Assembly (NCBI GenBank): GCA_019925095.2
Contig: CM034389.1
Span: forward strand, 19,083,435-19,147,434
DNA from: Dendrolimus kikuchii
Taxonomy: Eukaryota; Arthropoda; Insecta; Lepidoptera; Lasiocampidae
Direction: 5' to 3'
Length of the DNA: 64,000 bases
This document shows positions 46,660 through 60,500 of the stretch, in pieces. The notes beneath the pieces are model-generated. The model searched no databases. It was not told the DNA's origin and saw only the letters and a list, made by a program, of their open reading frames with translations. How positions within the stretch are numbered: the first letter of the stretch is position 1; each line of letters opens with the position of its first letter. A program made the position numbers and the translations under genes.

Positions 46660-47515
46660 CACTCATTACCTCGGGCACCACTGTGTCCTTTGATCCATTG
46701 AAGGGTCAAGGTATTATTCTTACCTGCCGCCTCTTTTAGAGCCGAGTGGCATTCGTCAATTAAATTTGAATAAATAACCCTGCTACTAAGGGCTTGTAGT
46801 ACCGACCTGCTATCAGAGAGTATTCTGATACTGTGATCATTGACATCTTTAGCAACATTTGCTTTAGCTGCAAGCAGGATGCCCATGCACTCTGCTTGAT
46901 ATATTATATTAAACTCACCCAGGGGCTCGGATATGTTAATATTTAGGTCTTCCGAGAAGACTCCCGAGCCTGAGCCCGAGCTAGTCTTTGACCCATCAGT
47001 GTAAAGGCTAAGCTCATGATGGGAAAGATAACTGTCGTTACCTTCCACGAGTTTAACCCTGTATTTTTTATCGAAAATGAAAGCTTTCTCTATTCTGTCA
47101 CTGACCGCTTCCACCAAAGGTGAGTTGGACCAGGCTTCCGAGAGAATGCTGAAATGTCTTACCTTGTCAAATCCAAGTGTTTTCAGGTGTTTTAATCTTA
47201 GGGCCGCCATTGCTGCCTCTTGTTGTACAAACAGGTGCAGTGGAGGGATGTTAAGAGCTATTTCTAGGGCCACGGTGGGCGTTGTCCTCGTGCATCCCGT
47301 CACAGCACAGCACGCTTGTCTTTGTAGTCTCTGCAGGTTAGCCGTGCAGGTCGCAAGCTTAGTCGTTGTCCACCAAACCATAGAGCCATAAGTTAGCATG
47401 GGTCTAACCACAGCTGTATATAGTCATAGAAAGAGTTTGGGATGAAGTCCCCAACGCTTGCCGATCATCCTACTGCATTGCCGCCGCGCCATGTTATTTA
47501 CGTTTTTAAGGCTTC
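46660..47515 (-). pseudogene. Non-LTR retrotransposon RT tail plus RNase H domain (R1/I-like)
   Basis: The minus-strand frame reads ARRQCSRMIGKRWGL, a stop in place of a Trp codon, then TAVVRPMLTYGSMVWW, LQRLQRQACCAVTG, and an RNase H domain with LSLYTDGSKT, YQAECMGILLAAK, ILSDSRSVLQAL and WIKGHSGARGNE, ending abruptly at a SINE junction. Non-LTR elements with an RNase H after the RT are typical of R1/I-type clades. Truncated at both ends. Confidence 0.78.
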
Positions 47516-47519
47516 TTCT

Positions 47520-47737
47520 GCATTAGTATTAAAGATTTAGGCCGTTTCACGCAGATATGACAATGGTTTAATAAGTTATTTAAAATGCGACATTACTATT
47601 AACGTTAAATATTGACAGATAACGTATGTATATACACTAATGTGCCTATACGTTAATGGTGTTATTTTTTAAAACTATAAATAAGACACATTCGGCCACA
47701 GCCTAAATCTTTAACACTAACGCAAATGAAGTCCCAG
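47520..47737. mobile_element. MITE family G, full copy
   Basis: Ends 'ttagtattaaagatttaggc' and inverse 'gcctaaatctttaacactaa'. About 215 bp, AT-rich, no ORF. A related end is at 45690-45795. Confidence 0.6.
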
Positions 47738-48406
47738 AATTAGAAAAAAAACAGCCATTATGACACCAGGCCTCGACAATTCTGACATTGTAATAGTAGA
47801 ACTTAGGCCCTGGTATACTTACTTATACCTACAGATTTTTGGTTAGCAGACCAAAACTCAAATTATTTGTACGCAACATATATATGTTGCAGATAGTATT
47901 ACTATAAAAAATTTACGCTGTTATATTTCGTCTTCTGCAGTGAAGCGAACCGTGACTGAATCCATAGATAAAAATCTTGGAAGCAGCTCGCCCTTTAATA
48001 ATTTAGTTTTATATTGTTTCGACTTATTTTTCTTTATTTTAAGAGAATATGCTACTTAAAAGATATTAAGTTATAATGAATAAATATTTTGATGAATATT
48101 AAATAATGTCGAATTAATAATGTTATTCAATATGCTCTACTAGTTGGCAGTGACACATTGTAGTTATACAGCTAGCTTTTGACCTCAATAATCTAGGTCG
48201 CTTCGATTAGAACTAGCCGATTATCATTCATTATTCATTAATTACACTAAGGCTTAATTTAGTCATTTTTAAAAATTAACATAAACATGAGAACGGTCAG
48301 TCGAACGAACTGAGATACATTTTATAAACATACAAAACGGCGCAGTCTCATAGTTTTTGTGCAAAAAAAAAATTAAAGAGAAATCCCTTTTTTTTTTTTT
48401 TTTTTG

Positions 48407-48860
48407 GCCAGGGAAATCCGTTTGAGGACTAAGCCGCGACAGGCACAGAAGCCTGGGGGGATGTTCGCGACCTGTGTGAGTGTGTGGGATTCGCCAGATC
48501 GGGGGTGGCACTAGCGTGCCCAGTCAGAACTGGTACCACGCTATTGCCACTCCCCAGTTAGGGATACCCACTAAAACCCCTGGGTGTTCCGTCCTGCGCC
48601 TTATGCCAGGGCTACGGGGAATTGGGCTTCCCGTCTCCGCATGCCCTGGCAGGCGTGGGCCCCCCTCACTGGGCCTCTTCAAATGCCGGGGGACTACCCC
48701 CCCGGCGACGTCATGGTCAAATCCGGCGTGGGGCGGTTTGTAACGCGCCCCACGGGAGGAGAGATAAGCGCGCGCGGAACACTCGCGCTCTCATCTCGAC
48801 GGCATGTGCATATACCCCAAGGGGCCCCACTCGCGCCGCCCGCTTACGGTGGCCGAAGAT
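48407..48860 (+). repeat. GC-rich two-copy repeat, copy 2
   Basis: Collinear with 22615-23075. A T-rich run directly precedes it (about 48390-48406). Confidence 0.65.
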
Positions 48861-51800
48861 CAAATTTAAATTTATTGTAACATGTATTCATATCCCTATT
48901 GCAACTTATTCATTTATAGTAGACTCCCTATTGCACCTATTTCATTAATAGTAGACTAAGACTTTCCCTGTAATATCACCCATGTAGAAATTATTCCATC
49001 ATAATTTGTTTTACGTGATATTTCAAACAAGAAGAAAGTTTTCGATCAATAGACACATACTGACACATAATACCGAAATGCGGACACTGGCGGTGAAGCA
49101 GATCCATAAATTTCAAGGCACTCAGCGGGCTAAAGAGATATTTCTTTTTACATAAAATCAGAAACGAGAGTGTGAGATAACTAATGTCACCGACATAGCG
49201 CACCAAACTAGTTATTTGAAGTGAAAGTAGACTGGTAACATCTTTAGCAGGACCGAAGAGCGATGAAGCTGACGAGTATTGAGTAGAAATCATGCTCTTC
49301 TGCTAGCGGATCGCTGACCTCTGTAAAGGCTAAGAGGTGGATAATGAAAACGGAGGAACGCGATATGAAGCCCAAGCTTGGGTAGTCCATATCCAGGAGT
49401 GGATTATGATTAGTTGAAGATACCCTTTATAATAAAAGGAATATATTTTGAAAGTAATTTCAAAATATATTCCAGAATCTATACAGATCGACATTGATTT
49501 ATTCGTCATTTATTAACATTCAGCGATACCAGAGCCGTTTCATAATAAGAAATTAGAAACTTGGGGTAATCTAATCCCATCTAATCCCCTTGGCAAAATG
49601 AACGCGGCTTCTCGACTGTAGTAGGTCACCTATCAAGTCGCAGCGTTGGCTACTCGTAATAAAACCGTTCTGTTTAGAATGTAAAAAATTTCGAACCTGA
49701 AACATAACTATTAATTCTTTTTGTAATTTTTTATTTGTGTATTAATAAACTCATTAATTTTAAAATTTGTTTACGGTAACATCATTTCGTGTAATTTAAA
49801 AAATTGAATGAATTGTGTCAAACATGTTCTACACAATTAAAACTATGAATCAAATACACCCAATCTATTTCGGCAAAACTGTAAATGTAATAAAACAAGC
49901 TTCTTATTTAGAATATGGCTGCATATGGAACACCTACCAACCTAAGCAGACATGCTGCGAGTTACAGGTGAAAGCCACCGCGCCATAGTCTGCAGCGGCC
50001 GAAGATGTTTCAATGCTCAGAAGTGTCATATGTATCGTCTTTTTTATGCTGTATGTTTTTTTTTATATTTACTTGCTGATAAATTGGCAGACCAACACAC
50101 AGATCAAACACACAAGGATATCTTTAACACTAAGGGAGCCTTTTAAAGTACCCTATTTTGTAACGATGTGGGAAAGCGCTTAAAAGCCTTATTTCATCAA
50201 GTTCATGCTCATTCGGGAATCCGCTTCCATACAGGCTGGTCTGAGGAGTAAATGTTGAAGATCGTTCTCGAGTAAATTTTTTTTGAAGTAGTAGTAAAGC
50301 AAACAATGATTTTAAGCCGAATTCAGACCACATGTAGATAGTTTAATAAGTATCATTAAAATTAAAGAATGCAATTAAGATCACACGTTATTCAAACACG
50401 TTTCTGGTTTATATTTATTTCAGTATTGTACTTAGAACATAACTATAAATAGTGGTGTAGTAAGTGTTGAAACCTTCTAAGTGATGTTGTAAGGTATGGT
50501 AAACTCCTGGTTACATTTTTATCGCTTTTAAGGCTTTGCCATGTTATGTCAAATACATAATTTTCTATTGAATTTATTAATATTAGTTTTCGGGTTGATT
50601 GCGGGTTTGAATTATAAAGCAGAACTTGAAAGGGATATTATTTTATAGGTGTCAGCATTTAAATAATATGTCAATATTGCATCGTCACTTATATTATAGC
50701 AGTTATACTTTTCTAAAACGGTTTGAACCGTTTTAGTCATCGATAATTTCAATGTAGTGGCTTGTCGATGGTTTCCACACAATGTAATCCTGCACCTTGG
50801 AGTATATTATTATAACTGTGACAATATGCACAATATGTCAGAAAACTTTTCTTATTAACGCTGGGGAATGTTTTTGCGCACTGTATCCGGCCTTGGGGGA
50901 GGTTACCAGAGGGCGTGTGGGACACCTGACAGCTGTTCCGTCAGGCTGTCACCCAAGCAGGAGTCGCGAAGAATCGACCATCAGATTGCCCGCTAAACGT
51001 AACAACGCCCCACATTTAAGAGGCGCCACAGGTACAAGGGTCATAGACACTCGATGTGACAGATTAGAAACACTTAACAATATATTTTGGTGCACGTCGT
51101 AAGAATGAAAGGGGCGGCACTTGCCAATATACTACCTTTAGCCACCACGACTTAACTTGAAGGAAGCCTTATATAATTAATTGGAAGCCTTCCTTACACA
51201 CTGGGTTAAAAAATAAAATGTTACGCCTGACTGAAAATCGAACCAGATTAAAGTTATGAGGTTTCCCGTTCAGTAAGGAGGCTTCGATCTGCTTAGTACT
51301 CCAGTAACAGTGACCATCGACTGTTTAGTAAGCTACCTTGTAATTACAGGAAACCAAACACTAAAATTAGAATTAAAATTACCACTTGTAATTTCGATAT
51401 AGTTTATCTGACAGCTATCTGATCGGTATGTATTATTTGTTTTATTTCAATGTTCAAAGCTCTTGTACACGATTAAAAATTTCACTCTGTTTGCGGCATA
51501 TAGGACCAATTCATCATGTACACGAAATATAGCCACGAAAATTTTTCGTGTCTTCTCCACACAAGATAAATAGGAACGTGTACGAACAGATTATATTCGA
51601 GCAGTTGTGCGTAGGGTATGGCAGGGGGCACTAGTCAAATTTTTTTGTAAAAAGAATCATGTTAACTACGAAGCACACGAACGTACTCAAATTACCTGAA
51701 CTACTTCACCTACTCCGCGTCGCAACAACACAGAGCGCGTCCTGTCTAGCGAAGGCAAGATTTTTTTCTTGGTCCGGGCCGGAGCAATGTACACAGTTCA

Positions 51801-52174
51801 TGTGTAGAAATGGCACGAATTGTGGTGTAGACCCAGCGACTTATCTTAGCGTGTAGGTACAAGAGCCCTAAAGGCTATGCTATCTACGATTAATCTACAT
51901 TTCATTCCAACGATGTAAGTTCGAATCTTATTCGAAAATTCTGTACTGTTAAACATGTTTTTCAATATGCATAACTTACTGAAACTTTCAATGTTTGATC
52001 GCTTTGGTCTAAAATAACGTGTTTCAATATTAAAACTTCATAAACGAGAGAAGAATGACTTGAGGCTTGTGGATTTATTTTTAGTGTTCTTCCATGCTAA
52101 TTAGATTACAAAATTAATAACGCCCTATTTGCACATGAGATTATTTCATATTTTGGAAGTGTATTTCAGAAGTA
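48861..52174. other. Gene-free stretch upstream of the acidic-protein gene
   Basis: No recognisable exon. Minus-strand frame 48991-49293 (100 codons) and plus-strand frame 50797-51102 show no known motif. AT-rich elsewhere. Confidence 0.35.
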
Positions 52175-53486
52175 ATGGAGGAAGAATCAGATTGTCAACT
52201 GCGCCGAAGAAGATTATCAGGGAACCCTAAAATTCCGTCGGAGCTCGAAGTTAGCTTTCAAGTGGATGAAGGGGGTCCCGACTTAGGCACTCCTTCGCCA
52301 AATAGATTCAAGACCAAACGATCATTGTCGGATGCTTTAATAGAATTCAAGAATAAGCAGCAGTCTTTTGATATACAGGTACTAAAGATCTATAGACCTT
52401 CTTTTTTATACATAGGTACCTACATATTTGGTCGATCTGTATCTATATATATATCTAGTGTTAAGTACTCGTGGATGTTAAAGTTTTCAAAAAATCTTCA
52501 AGTAAAAAGTCACTAGACGAAAGTCGACTAATAAATATAAAAACGCTTCAGCAAAATGTAGATCCTGAACACCAAAAAGCGAACCAAGAGTAGCAAACGA
52601 AAAGTAACAATTCACTAAGCAATGGAACCTATATGCTTTATTTATATATTTTTAAAGTTAAATAAAGATCAAGTTCACACAAGAAACTAACGATGCAATT
52701 TAAAAATCTTACTAACCTTATCACAGTTAATCTTAATGCACGTTATTTTATTGTGTCCGACATGAATAACCAAATAAAAACCAAGTGACCTTATGCAGTC
52801 GAACTCGAACATTCACGGTTGTTCTGTAAACATACAATACGGATATGAAGTCTTATAGAATAAAACTTCGAAAAATAAAGAAGTTTGTATACAATTATTA
52901 AGTGATCATAGGTATAACATTCCGGTCGCAGTCGCGGCATAGTCAGCCGGCAGTAGCTCACCTCTATCCTAGTTTTGTTCTGCGATATCATAGCGTTAAC
53001 AATAACTGTATTAATGGCATCATTCTTTAAAATTAATATATTTTATCATTCATTAGGATATGTCCGCGAGTCCGTCCACGCTTGGCTTAAAATTCCCGCA
53101 GGATTCCCGGAACACAAAGTACCAAAGTATTTAAAAATAATGTAAGCTTCTGCTTTATTGAAAACGGTGCATGACTAAGCAAATTTTAATGCACCCGAAC
53201 AACTACAAACCGCTCCTGGAGAAAATCCCGGGATAAAAAAATAGCGCAGATTTTAAGTCTAAGAATTTGCTGTCGATTAACAAAAACAGCATCGAAATCG
53301 GCTCAGTTATTTATTACGTGAATCCCGAACAAATAAAAAATGTAAAAAAATTGCATCATTTTCTCCATCGTTTGACGTTTATATAGTCTATTTCAGTTGG
53401 TTTTTTTTAATAGCTTCAATGCGAGACGGCATGTTTAGAATTTTATAATATTATATTATAGATTACTAAATTAATATATATAATAT

Positions 53487-53532
<46 letters not shown>

Positions 53533-54952
53533 CATACACAAATGACTACGTGGTTAGGTAATGATAAAATTAGACGGATCAACAAGACTGATGAATCAAT
53601 TTTGCCAGGTGGTAGGGCATTTGCCCGACTGGATGGCTACCACCCCTGGTCTAAAGTATGTCGCCATAACAACCTTGAGTTGTGTTCCGACATTAGTGAC
53701 CAGGTTCCAGTTTTCCTTAAGAGAGCAGCAGCGCATTTGTAGCAACTTTGGTGTTGCAAATGTCCATAGGCGATGGTAACCGCTTTCCATCAAGTGGGCC
53801 GTCTGCCTGTCTGCTGAACTCATGCAATAAAAAGAAGAAAAAAATCATCCAAATAAAAAGACAGATATGAACCATGTAATATCTGCTTTACAGAAAATAC
53901 AAGTTATGCTGTAGGTTATAATGTTTATTTTAGATAATGTTGCAATTTATGCGTTAGGTATATAAGTTACGAATTTTGTAACTTCTAAAATAAATAAAAG
54001 ATTAGTTTTGCTGAAAGAAACGGGTAAGTGATCTTATGCTTGCATTTCCAGGTCGAAGAATGCGAAGAAGAAGAAATAATCATTGACAGCGAAGATGAGG
54101 ATCAAGATCAATCTGAGGCAACTGGAATTGATCGAGCGGTCACCCCGACGCCTATTCAAGACTTTGCCGCAAATGTTATTTACACTGAAGGTAAAAATCT
54201 GTAAAAAATATTTTTATAAAAATCCTGTGAGAATAGGCATATAATTTAGTGCTATATTCTGTCCAAATGTGCTGCTTTCAAAGTGGCGCCCTCCTATCGA
54301 AGTAAACGTTAGTCTCGCGGGTTTAATATTGCAAAACACCGACTTGAGACAGGACTTCATAAACTCTTAATGCAATTAGTATCTGATGAAGGAACTCATG
54401 GACATTACCGAGGTGCAAAATTCAGTGCCGAGTACTGTCTGTTTGTTTGAAATCGACGCTTACCTCTAGCAGCGACATGTTTATGAACTAAATAAAATTA
54501 CTTTATTAAACGGCTTAGCCAAAGATCTTGATAATAAATCGTCATTGGGCTCAACAAGCCCTAAAGAAATCGGGCAAGTTCTTATACTTCGTTCAGAAAG
54601 TGAGAAAATAAATAACGCCGAATACTGACGTAATATGAATATTGTGTAACTGTCATTTAAGTTTGAGATTGCAGATTAATGTAACACATGACCAGAGTAT
54701 GTCACAGAAAATAATCGGAACTAACTAAAATTTAAGCAAAAGAACACTAAATCTATTACGACAAGTTACCAACACGACACAAGTCGTAATGTTCATTTAA
54801 ATGCAACTGAAAATACTACCGTCACTTTTCTGTGAACACAAAATGCTCTTTTTCCCCCAGGACCGCAATCTTCTAATTTCTTAAAAGTGAGAGGTTCGGA
54901 CCCTGAGTGCTATACAGATGTATCTGATGCTGACACAGAAGAAGAAGAATAA
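52175..54952 (+). CDS. Unrecognised acidic protein, three exons, 144 residues
   Basis: Exons 52175..52378, 54052..54190 and 54861..54952 join in frame (phases 0 and 1) across GT-AG introns: CAG|gtacta, tttccag|GTC, GAAG|gtaaaa, cccccag|GAC. The protein starts MEEESDCQLRRRRLSG, has a basic/polar N-terminal third with SPNRFKTKRSLSDALIEFK, then an acidic stretch (VEECEEEEIIIDSEDEDQDQ), a TPTPIQDFAANVIY segment, and ends DVSDADTEEEE. No signal peptide or membrane segment is visible; it looks soluble and largely disordered, with possible serine/threonine phosphorylation context. I do not recognise the family. Intron 1 contains a (TA)n tract and a short interspersed element. Intact splice sites and frame support a real host gene. 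Confidence 0.65.
53045..53425 (-). repeat. Dispersed repeat family D copy
   Basis: Shares 'attcccgcaggattcccg', 'gaaaatcccggg', 'agcatcgaaatcggctcag' and 'gtgaatcccgaacaaa' with other family D copies. In intron 1 of the acidic-protein gene. Confidence 0.6.
53490..53530. repeat. (TA)n microsatellite
   Basis: Uninterrupted alternating TA tract of roughly 38 bases after 'gtgtgtg', in intron 1 of the acidic-protein gene. Confidence 0.9.
53604..53833 (+). repeat. Short interspersed element A copy
   Basis: Plus-strand copy beginning at 'gccaggtggtagggcatttg' and ending 'ctgctgaactcatgcaataa'. Inside intron 1 of the acidic-protein gene. Confidence 0.78.
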
Positions 54953-57565
54953 CTTACTCTAAAGCAGAAACATATTATATTGTACCTACAACGCAATGTA
55001 TATTTTATTTTATAAAACCTATTGGTGAATGTTAACTCACCTATAATTAAAAGCTCATAATTAATGTACCATCTAATCATCATAGAATCATAATCTTAAC
55101 AATCATTGTGACCACTGAGCTATGGAGTATAGAGACAAGTAGTATAATTTCCGTGTTAAAATATATCCATCCAAAGGCATTAGATTGGGTAAACAACTCG
55201 ACGAACTTCACTGTCTCCTCGGTTTCTTAGTGGTTATAGACAGACTCTAGTTAGTTGATACAGACCAATGTCGTTTACTAGCGTCATTCTGGTTGATTTC
55301 TGAACTATTATTTAAATATACTCACCACCGGACATTTTATTATTTTTAGCCCAATTTTAAAACAGCTCGCTATAGAACGGCTTCCACGTTGCCTCTTCTT
55401 TGCTTCCTACTACCATTATTTATTGACCTGTCCTCTCTTCGTTCCCCTATTATGACGAATTAACATTGTAATTCTTGTCTCTATACCTCATGGATTGAAC
55501 AAGACTTCTAAATTAGGCATGACAATCGCCCCACATGAGCAGAGACCTTCTGTTATTGACCTCATGCCGTATGGCGCCGCCTTAACTTGGCTTAACATAT
55601 TTGTCACTGTATTTGACCAACATTTGATGTATTATCAAATATTACAAACATACCATCTACACATAGAATGAATGAGCATAGAACTCAAACCTACTAAACA
55701 TATTTGTTATTCACAATGACGTGAAAGCAACTGCTTATTTTTACTTTAATGCAACATATCAATACTTGGTATAAACAAGTACAAAATTACTAATACTAAA
55801 ATATCTTGGCAAAGAAGATGCTAGTAGATGCTCACAAGTTTACCAAAGTTAAAATAACGTTGATTAAAAATATTAGTTTTAATTATTTTATAAACAACAC
55901 GTTTAAACGCTACGGCTGCAATGACGCTAGCTAGTTGAGTTGAGATAGTATATCTTCTATGCTACTGAGCGAATCAAGTGGGGACGGTCGCGGCAAATAT
56001 TTGGCTAGTTCGAGTCCTTTGACGTATCATTAAAAACCAAGAGTGAAAATTAGTTTTTGCTGTTTGCGTTATTTGTACAAATAAAGAAAACACAACGAAT
56101 AATCTCCGCTACACAAGGCTTTTTTTGGACAAACTAATCAAATACTCGCCAAGTGAAGCGCCGCCATTTCAAATGGGTGTCCCAAAAATATAAAGCAATT
56201 GCCAAATATAAAAACTTAAAAATTAAAAGCCCCATGATTAGATAGCGCCACAACTCATTCTTTATTTCTTTTTACCGTTTTTATTTTTAAAAAGATTACA
56301 AAATAGAAAGAAACGACAACAGTCAAAAAAATCAAAATAAACTTTAAGACGTCGATTTTTGACTGATTTCATCTAAAAATGTACGTATTCCAGAAAATAA
56401 AACGTCAAAATGAAAAGAATAACACGTGGCGCTGTCGTGTAAGATTTAGTTATGAGCTTCTCAAGATTTATCTTTTTGCTAAGCACTTGGCGTTCCTATA
56501 TAATTGGTGGCACCTAGCAGTAATTGGCACCCAGACAATAATTTAATAAGATGCCAATTATTGAAGAGGGGGGCGCACCAGCAATGGTACAGTTTACCTA
56601 GGTAATTTTAATATAATATATTTAGTAACAAAAATATATTAAAATCCAATTTTTGAGCAATCCAATAAGTTGTAAATTATTTATAAAAACAAACAAATTT
56701 ATCAATAAACAAAATTATCAATTAATAAATTCACTCAAAGGAAAATTGAATAGCCTTGCCAATCGCCTCTGGATACTTCAATCAAAGTTTAATGTGATAA
56801 TAATGTAGATATAATAAAATCAAAAAAATGTATTGTAACAGTAGTGTGAAATAGTATCTATGTATTTTGAATGTCACAATAAATAAAAAACTTTTAAGTT
56901 TACATAATTTATTTATTTCTAATAACGATTATACAAGATGACTAAGACACACATCGCACCTTTAAAGACAAACCTCGTTAATAAACAAAAAATTTCAAGC
57001 GTTGTCTTGTCAATGCCGCCATCTATTTTAAAATAACGCGAACTATAAGATTAATTGAATATACCTTTGAAACTTCACATAAAAGCTAGATGGCATTTTC
57101 CGTTACCAATCAGCTTGTTAAAAAAAATCAATATCATGACAAGTTAAAATGTGTTTAAGATTGACGATGCAAGTTTGAAGGAGTATGATTATTTGGAAAA
57201 TGACGACTGCAATACAACAAAAGTATTCATAAACAAATACAATATCGAGAAGCTTCTATTTTACTTTAAGCGACATTTTTAATACACTTAAAATGTTCTT
57301 TTTTCACCCTAATCTCTCAAACTAGACGATATATAAAGAACCTGGTTTCTAATTAATATCTCTAGATTTTTTTTATTGCGTAGTAATTGACGTGATTACC
57401 GTCGGCTATAGACGTTTGTAACACAAGAAACGCAGCCCATGTTACCAGACTTCAGGATGGGACAGAATCTTTTTTAAATGTTGTCGGTAGAACAATCTAA
57501 TAAATTACCAATAATTTAATAATTATTGTTTTACCGACAGCTTAAACTACTTTACAGTCATAATT
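54953..57565. other. Gene-free stretch
   Basis: No exon recognised. Around 56500-56600 are 'aattggcaccc', 'gatgccaattattg' and 'cagtttaccta' motifs resembling the end of the adjacent pogo-like element, possibly a second degenerate copy. A short inverted repeat is at 57482-57542 ('gtcggtagaacaat' / 'attgttttaccgac'). Confidence 0.45.
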
Positions 57566-60500
57566 TAGGGTAAACTATACTGTTGTTAGTATCTCATCAG
57601 TCATTAGCACTTTGTATTTTAAATACAAATATTAAAAATTGCTATAACAAAAAAATACGTTGAAATCTGTTTTTCAAATTCTACCATGTCGACATTATGG
57701 GAGTTCAACTGAAGATTTTTATAATGTATCCTGGCAACACGTAAAAAAAAATCATAACACGGGCTACTCCTACCGGTTATTGTAACCGCCGCTTTCTAAT
57801 AAAATCCAATACAGCTAAGGTAAGATTATACATCTTTTAATTCGAGTTTATCTTGAATTTAATGTTGCAAATACTGTTTATATGTTTCGTTTTGAGTTAA
57901 ATGATCATTTTGAGAGTATTTTTTCACATTATATCCATTATAACCTAAAATTAACTGATGCCAAAGAATAGTGTGCTTGATTTCTATCAAAGTATAAATA
58001 ATTGGCACTTATGCCAATCATTAGGTAACATATTACAAAATTCTTGTTTAATGTTAAGCTGTTAAAATAATCAGTTTAATTTTATATACACAAAAATATT
58101 TTAAATGTTGTCAAAATCACTTATTAACTATTTTTAGCACTGCCAATCGCTGTATTAAAGATTATTATACATTACTTTAGTCCAAATCATTGCAATTATG
58201 TGTGAAGTGTCAATCATTATACTATTCGTTGGTGCTAATGTGTGTGTTGGCAATAAATGCATTTTTTATTTTGATCTGCAGGGAAAACAAAATGCCAAAA
58301 GTAAGTGAAGGTGGTTCTTATACGAAAAAATATACCGAAAAAGATATCATTAAAGCTATTGAGGCGGTGCGAAATAGTATGCCAAAGAAACTGCATCTAC
58401 AAAGTTCGGCGTGCCACGACCTACACTGCAGTGCAGACTAAGTTCTCAATTTGTTAAATCTAGACCAGGGCCCACAACAATCTTACCAGAGCACGAAGAA
58501 AAGACTTTAGTACAGTGGATAATCACTTGCAGCAGAAAAGGATTTCCAAGACGAAAAGAAGACATTTTGTTAAGTGTTGAACAGTTTTTGACCCAAAACC
58601 CCAAGACCAAATTCTTTCATTAATAATAAACCTGGCGAAGGATGGTATCGTCTGTTTCTTAAAAGGCATCCAGATGTTACAACCAGAACTGCCGAGGCTG
58701 TTACAGCAGCTAGTGCCAATGTTTCTGAATATAACATACGACAGTGGTTCCGACAAATTGAGCAGTATTTAAAAGACAGTAACTTGTTCAATATTCTACG
58801 TGACGGATCCCGCGTTTTTAACGGAGATGAAACTAACTTCCAATTGTGCCCTATAAAAACTAAAGTATTAGCAGAAAACGGTTGTAAAAACGTCTACGAG
58901 GTAGACCACGCCCAGGCTAAATCTTGTTTGACAGTTATGTTTATTTTTTCTGCCAGTGGTGATACTACTCCACATATGGTTATTTATCCATTGAAAAGAA
59001 TGCGAGTAGATATTAGGACTTCTGTACCATCACATTGGGGATTAGGCCTATCCGATAATGGATGGATGAATAAAGAATTATTATTTCAATACATCAATAA
59101 TGTACTATATCCATACTTACAAGAAAATTCAATTCCCGATTTTATTATTTATTGATGGACACAAAAGCCACATGGATTATGAGTTAAGTGAGTCTTGTAA
59201 AGAAAAAGGTATTATTTTAATAGCTCTTTACCCCAATGCTACTCGCATACTACAACCAGCAGACGTTTCTGCGTTTAAGCCAATGAAGAACGCTTGGAAA
59301 AAAAAATTTTTGGACTGGAGACGCAAAAATTTGACAAAAATTTTGACTAAAATTGACTTTGGGCCAATTTTGACTACGGCTTTAGAAAAATACATGAATC
59401 GGTCTTCTATTACCTTCTAGTAGTGCAACTTCTAGCAATCAACAATCTAATTCTAAGCAACAAAAACCCACCACGGTTTTAGAAAAATTTCAAGAAATAG
59501 TAGAACCATCCATTTTAAAGAACTTACAACCACATTCAGTAATTAAAAATCCGTTTCAAGATGCTTTGATAAAAGTTTACAATTTTTTTAAAATTACAAT
59601 CTACTATCGATGATAGACAAGTTGAACGAACTAATATAAAATCTCCTCTACTTGAAGATGTGTGGATTCCAGAGGACAACATTCCAGTTCTTATGCATAC
59701 TTCAGAGGACTTAGGATTGCCTAATTCCTCCAAGAACACAAACACTCGAACGTTGAAGACATAGAAACTGTTTCTAATCCAAATCAAAATATTAATATAG
59801 ACACTCCTGTTCTCTTTGACGGTTCTTATACTGTTGAATCGAATTTAAATCATGATATTTCAATCTTAAACGAAAATCTAATTGAAAATTTAAGCGAATT
59901 CAAACTTATAGATAGTTTTGGTTGAGGATCAAACGCAATTGACGTTGTAGATATAGATTGCCAAACCAAATCTCTACTTCCCTACTGTTCAACATCTTTA
60001 CCTATATTTAATAATGGAACAGAACTTACTCCTGAAAAAGTAAATTTGAAGAATAGTTTATTATGGCCGAAGACACCCGTACGGAAAGGTCGACAGATTC
60101 AAAATAAACCAGTATTCGTATTGACTAGCAACAAATGCTTAGAATAGAAAAAAGTAAAATAGATGAAAAACAAAAAAAAAGATGAAAAGCAAGAACGTAA
60201 ACGACAAAGAGAAGAAAATAGGACTAAAACTCAGTACAAACAACAAGAAGAAAAGAGCACAACAGAATACGAATAATATTAGTATTGTTAATCCAAAGGC
60301 TAGTAGCGAAAATGACGAAAATGTATTACTAAGTTCTTTTAAAATAACTCCAAAGGACCCACAAGAAACAATTTTGAAGGATATGAGCATAGAACCTTCA
60401 ACTGTGAAAGACGTTAAGATCATATGCTGCTATTAATGCATCTAAAGAAAACATAAAGCTTAATGATTCCAAACCCCTAAAACAGAAAATTATACCTAAG

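Noticed and set aside
48991..49293. 100-codon minus-strand open frame
   Set aside because: No recognised domain, promoter or splice context; cannot be told from chance.
50797..51102. 101-codon plus-strand open frame with a GC-richer centre
   Set aside because: No recognisable domain; may be an old transposon remnant but nothing visible supports a gene.
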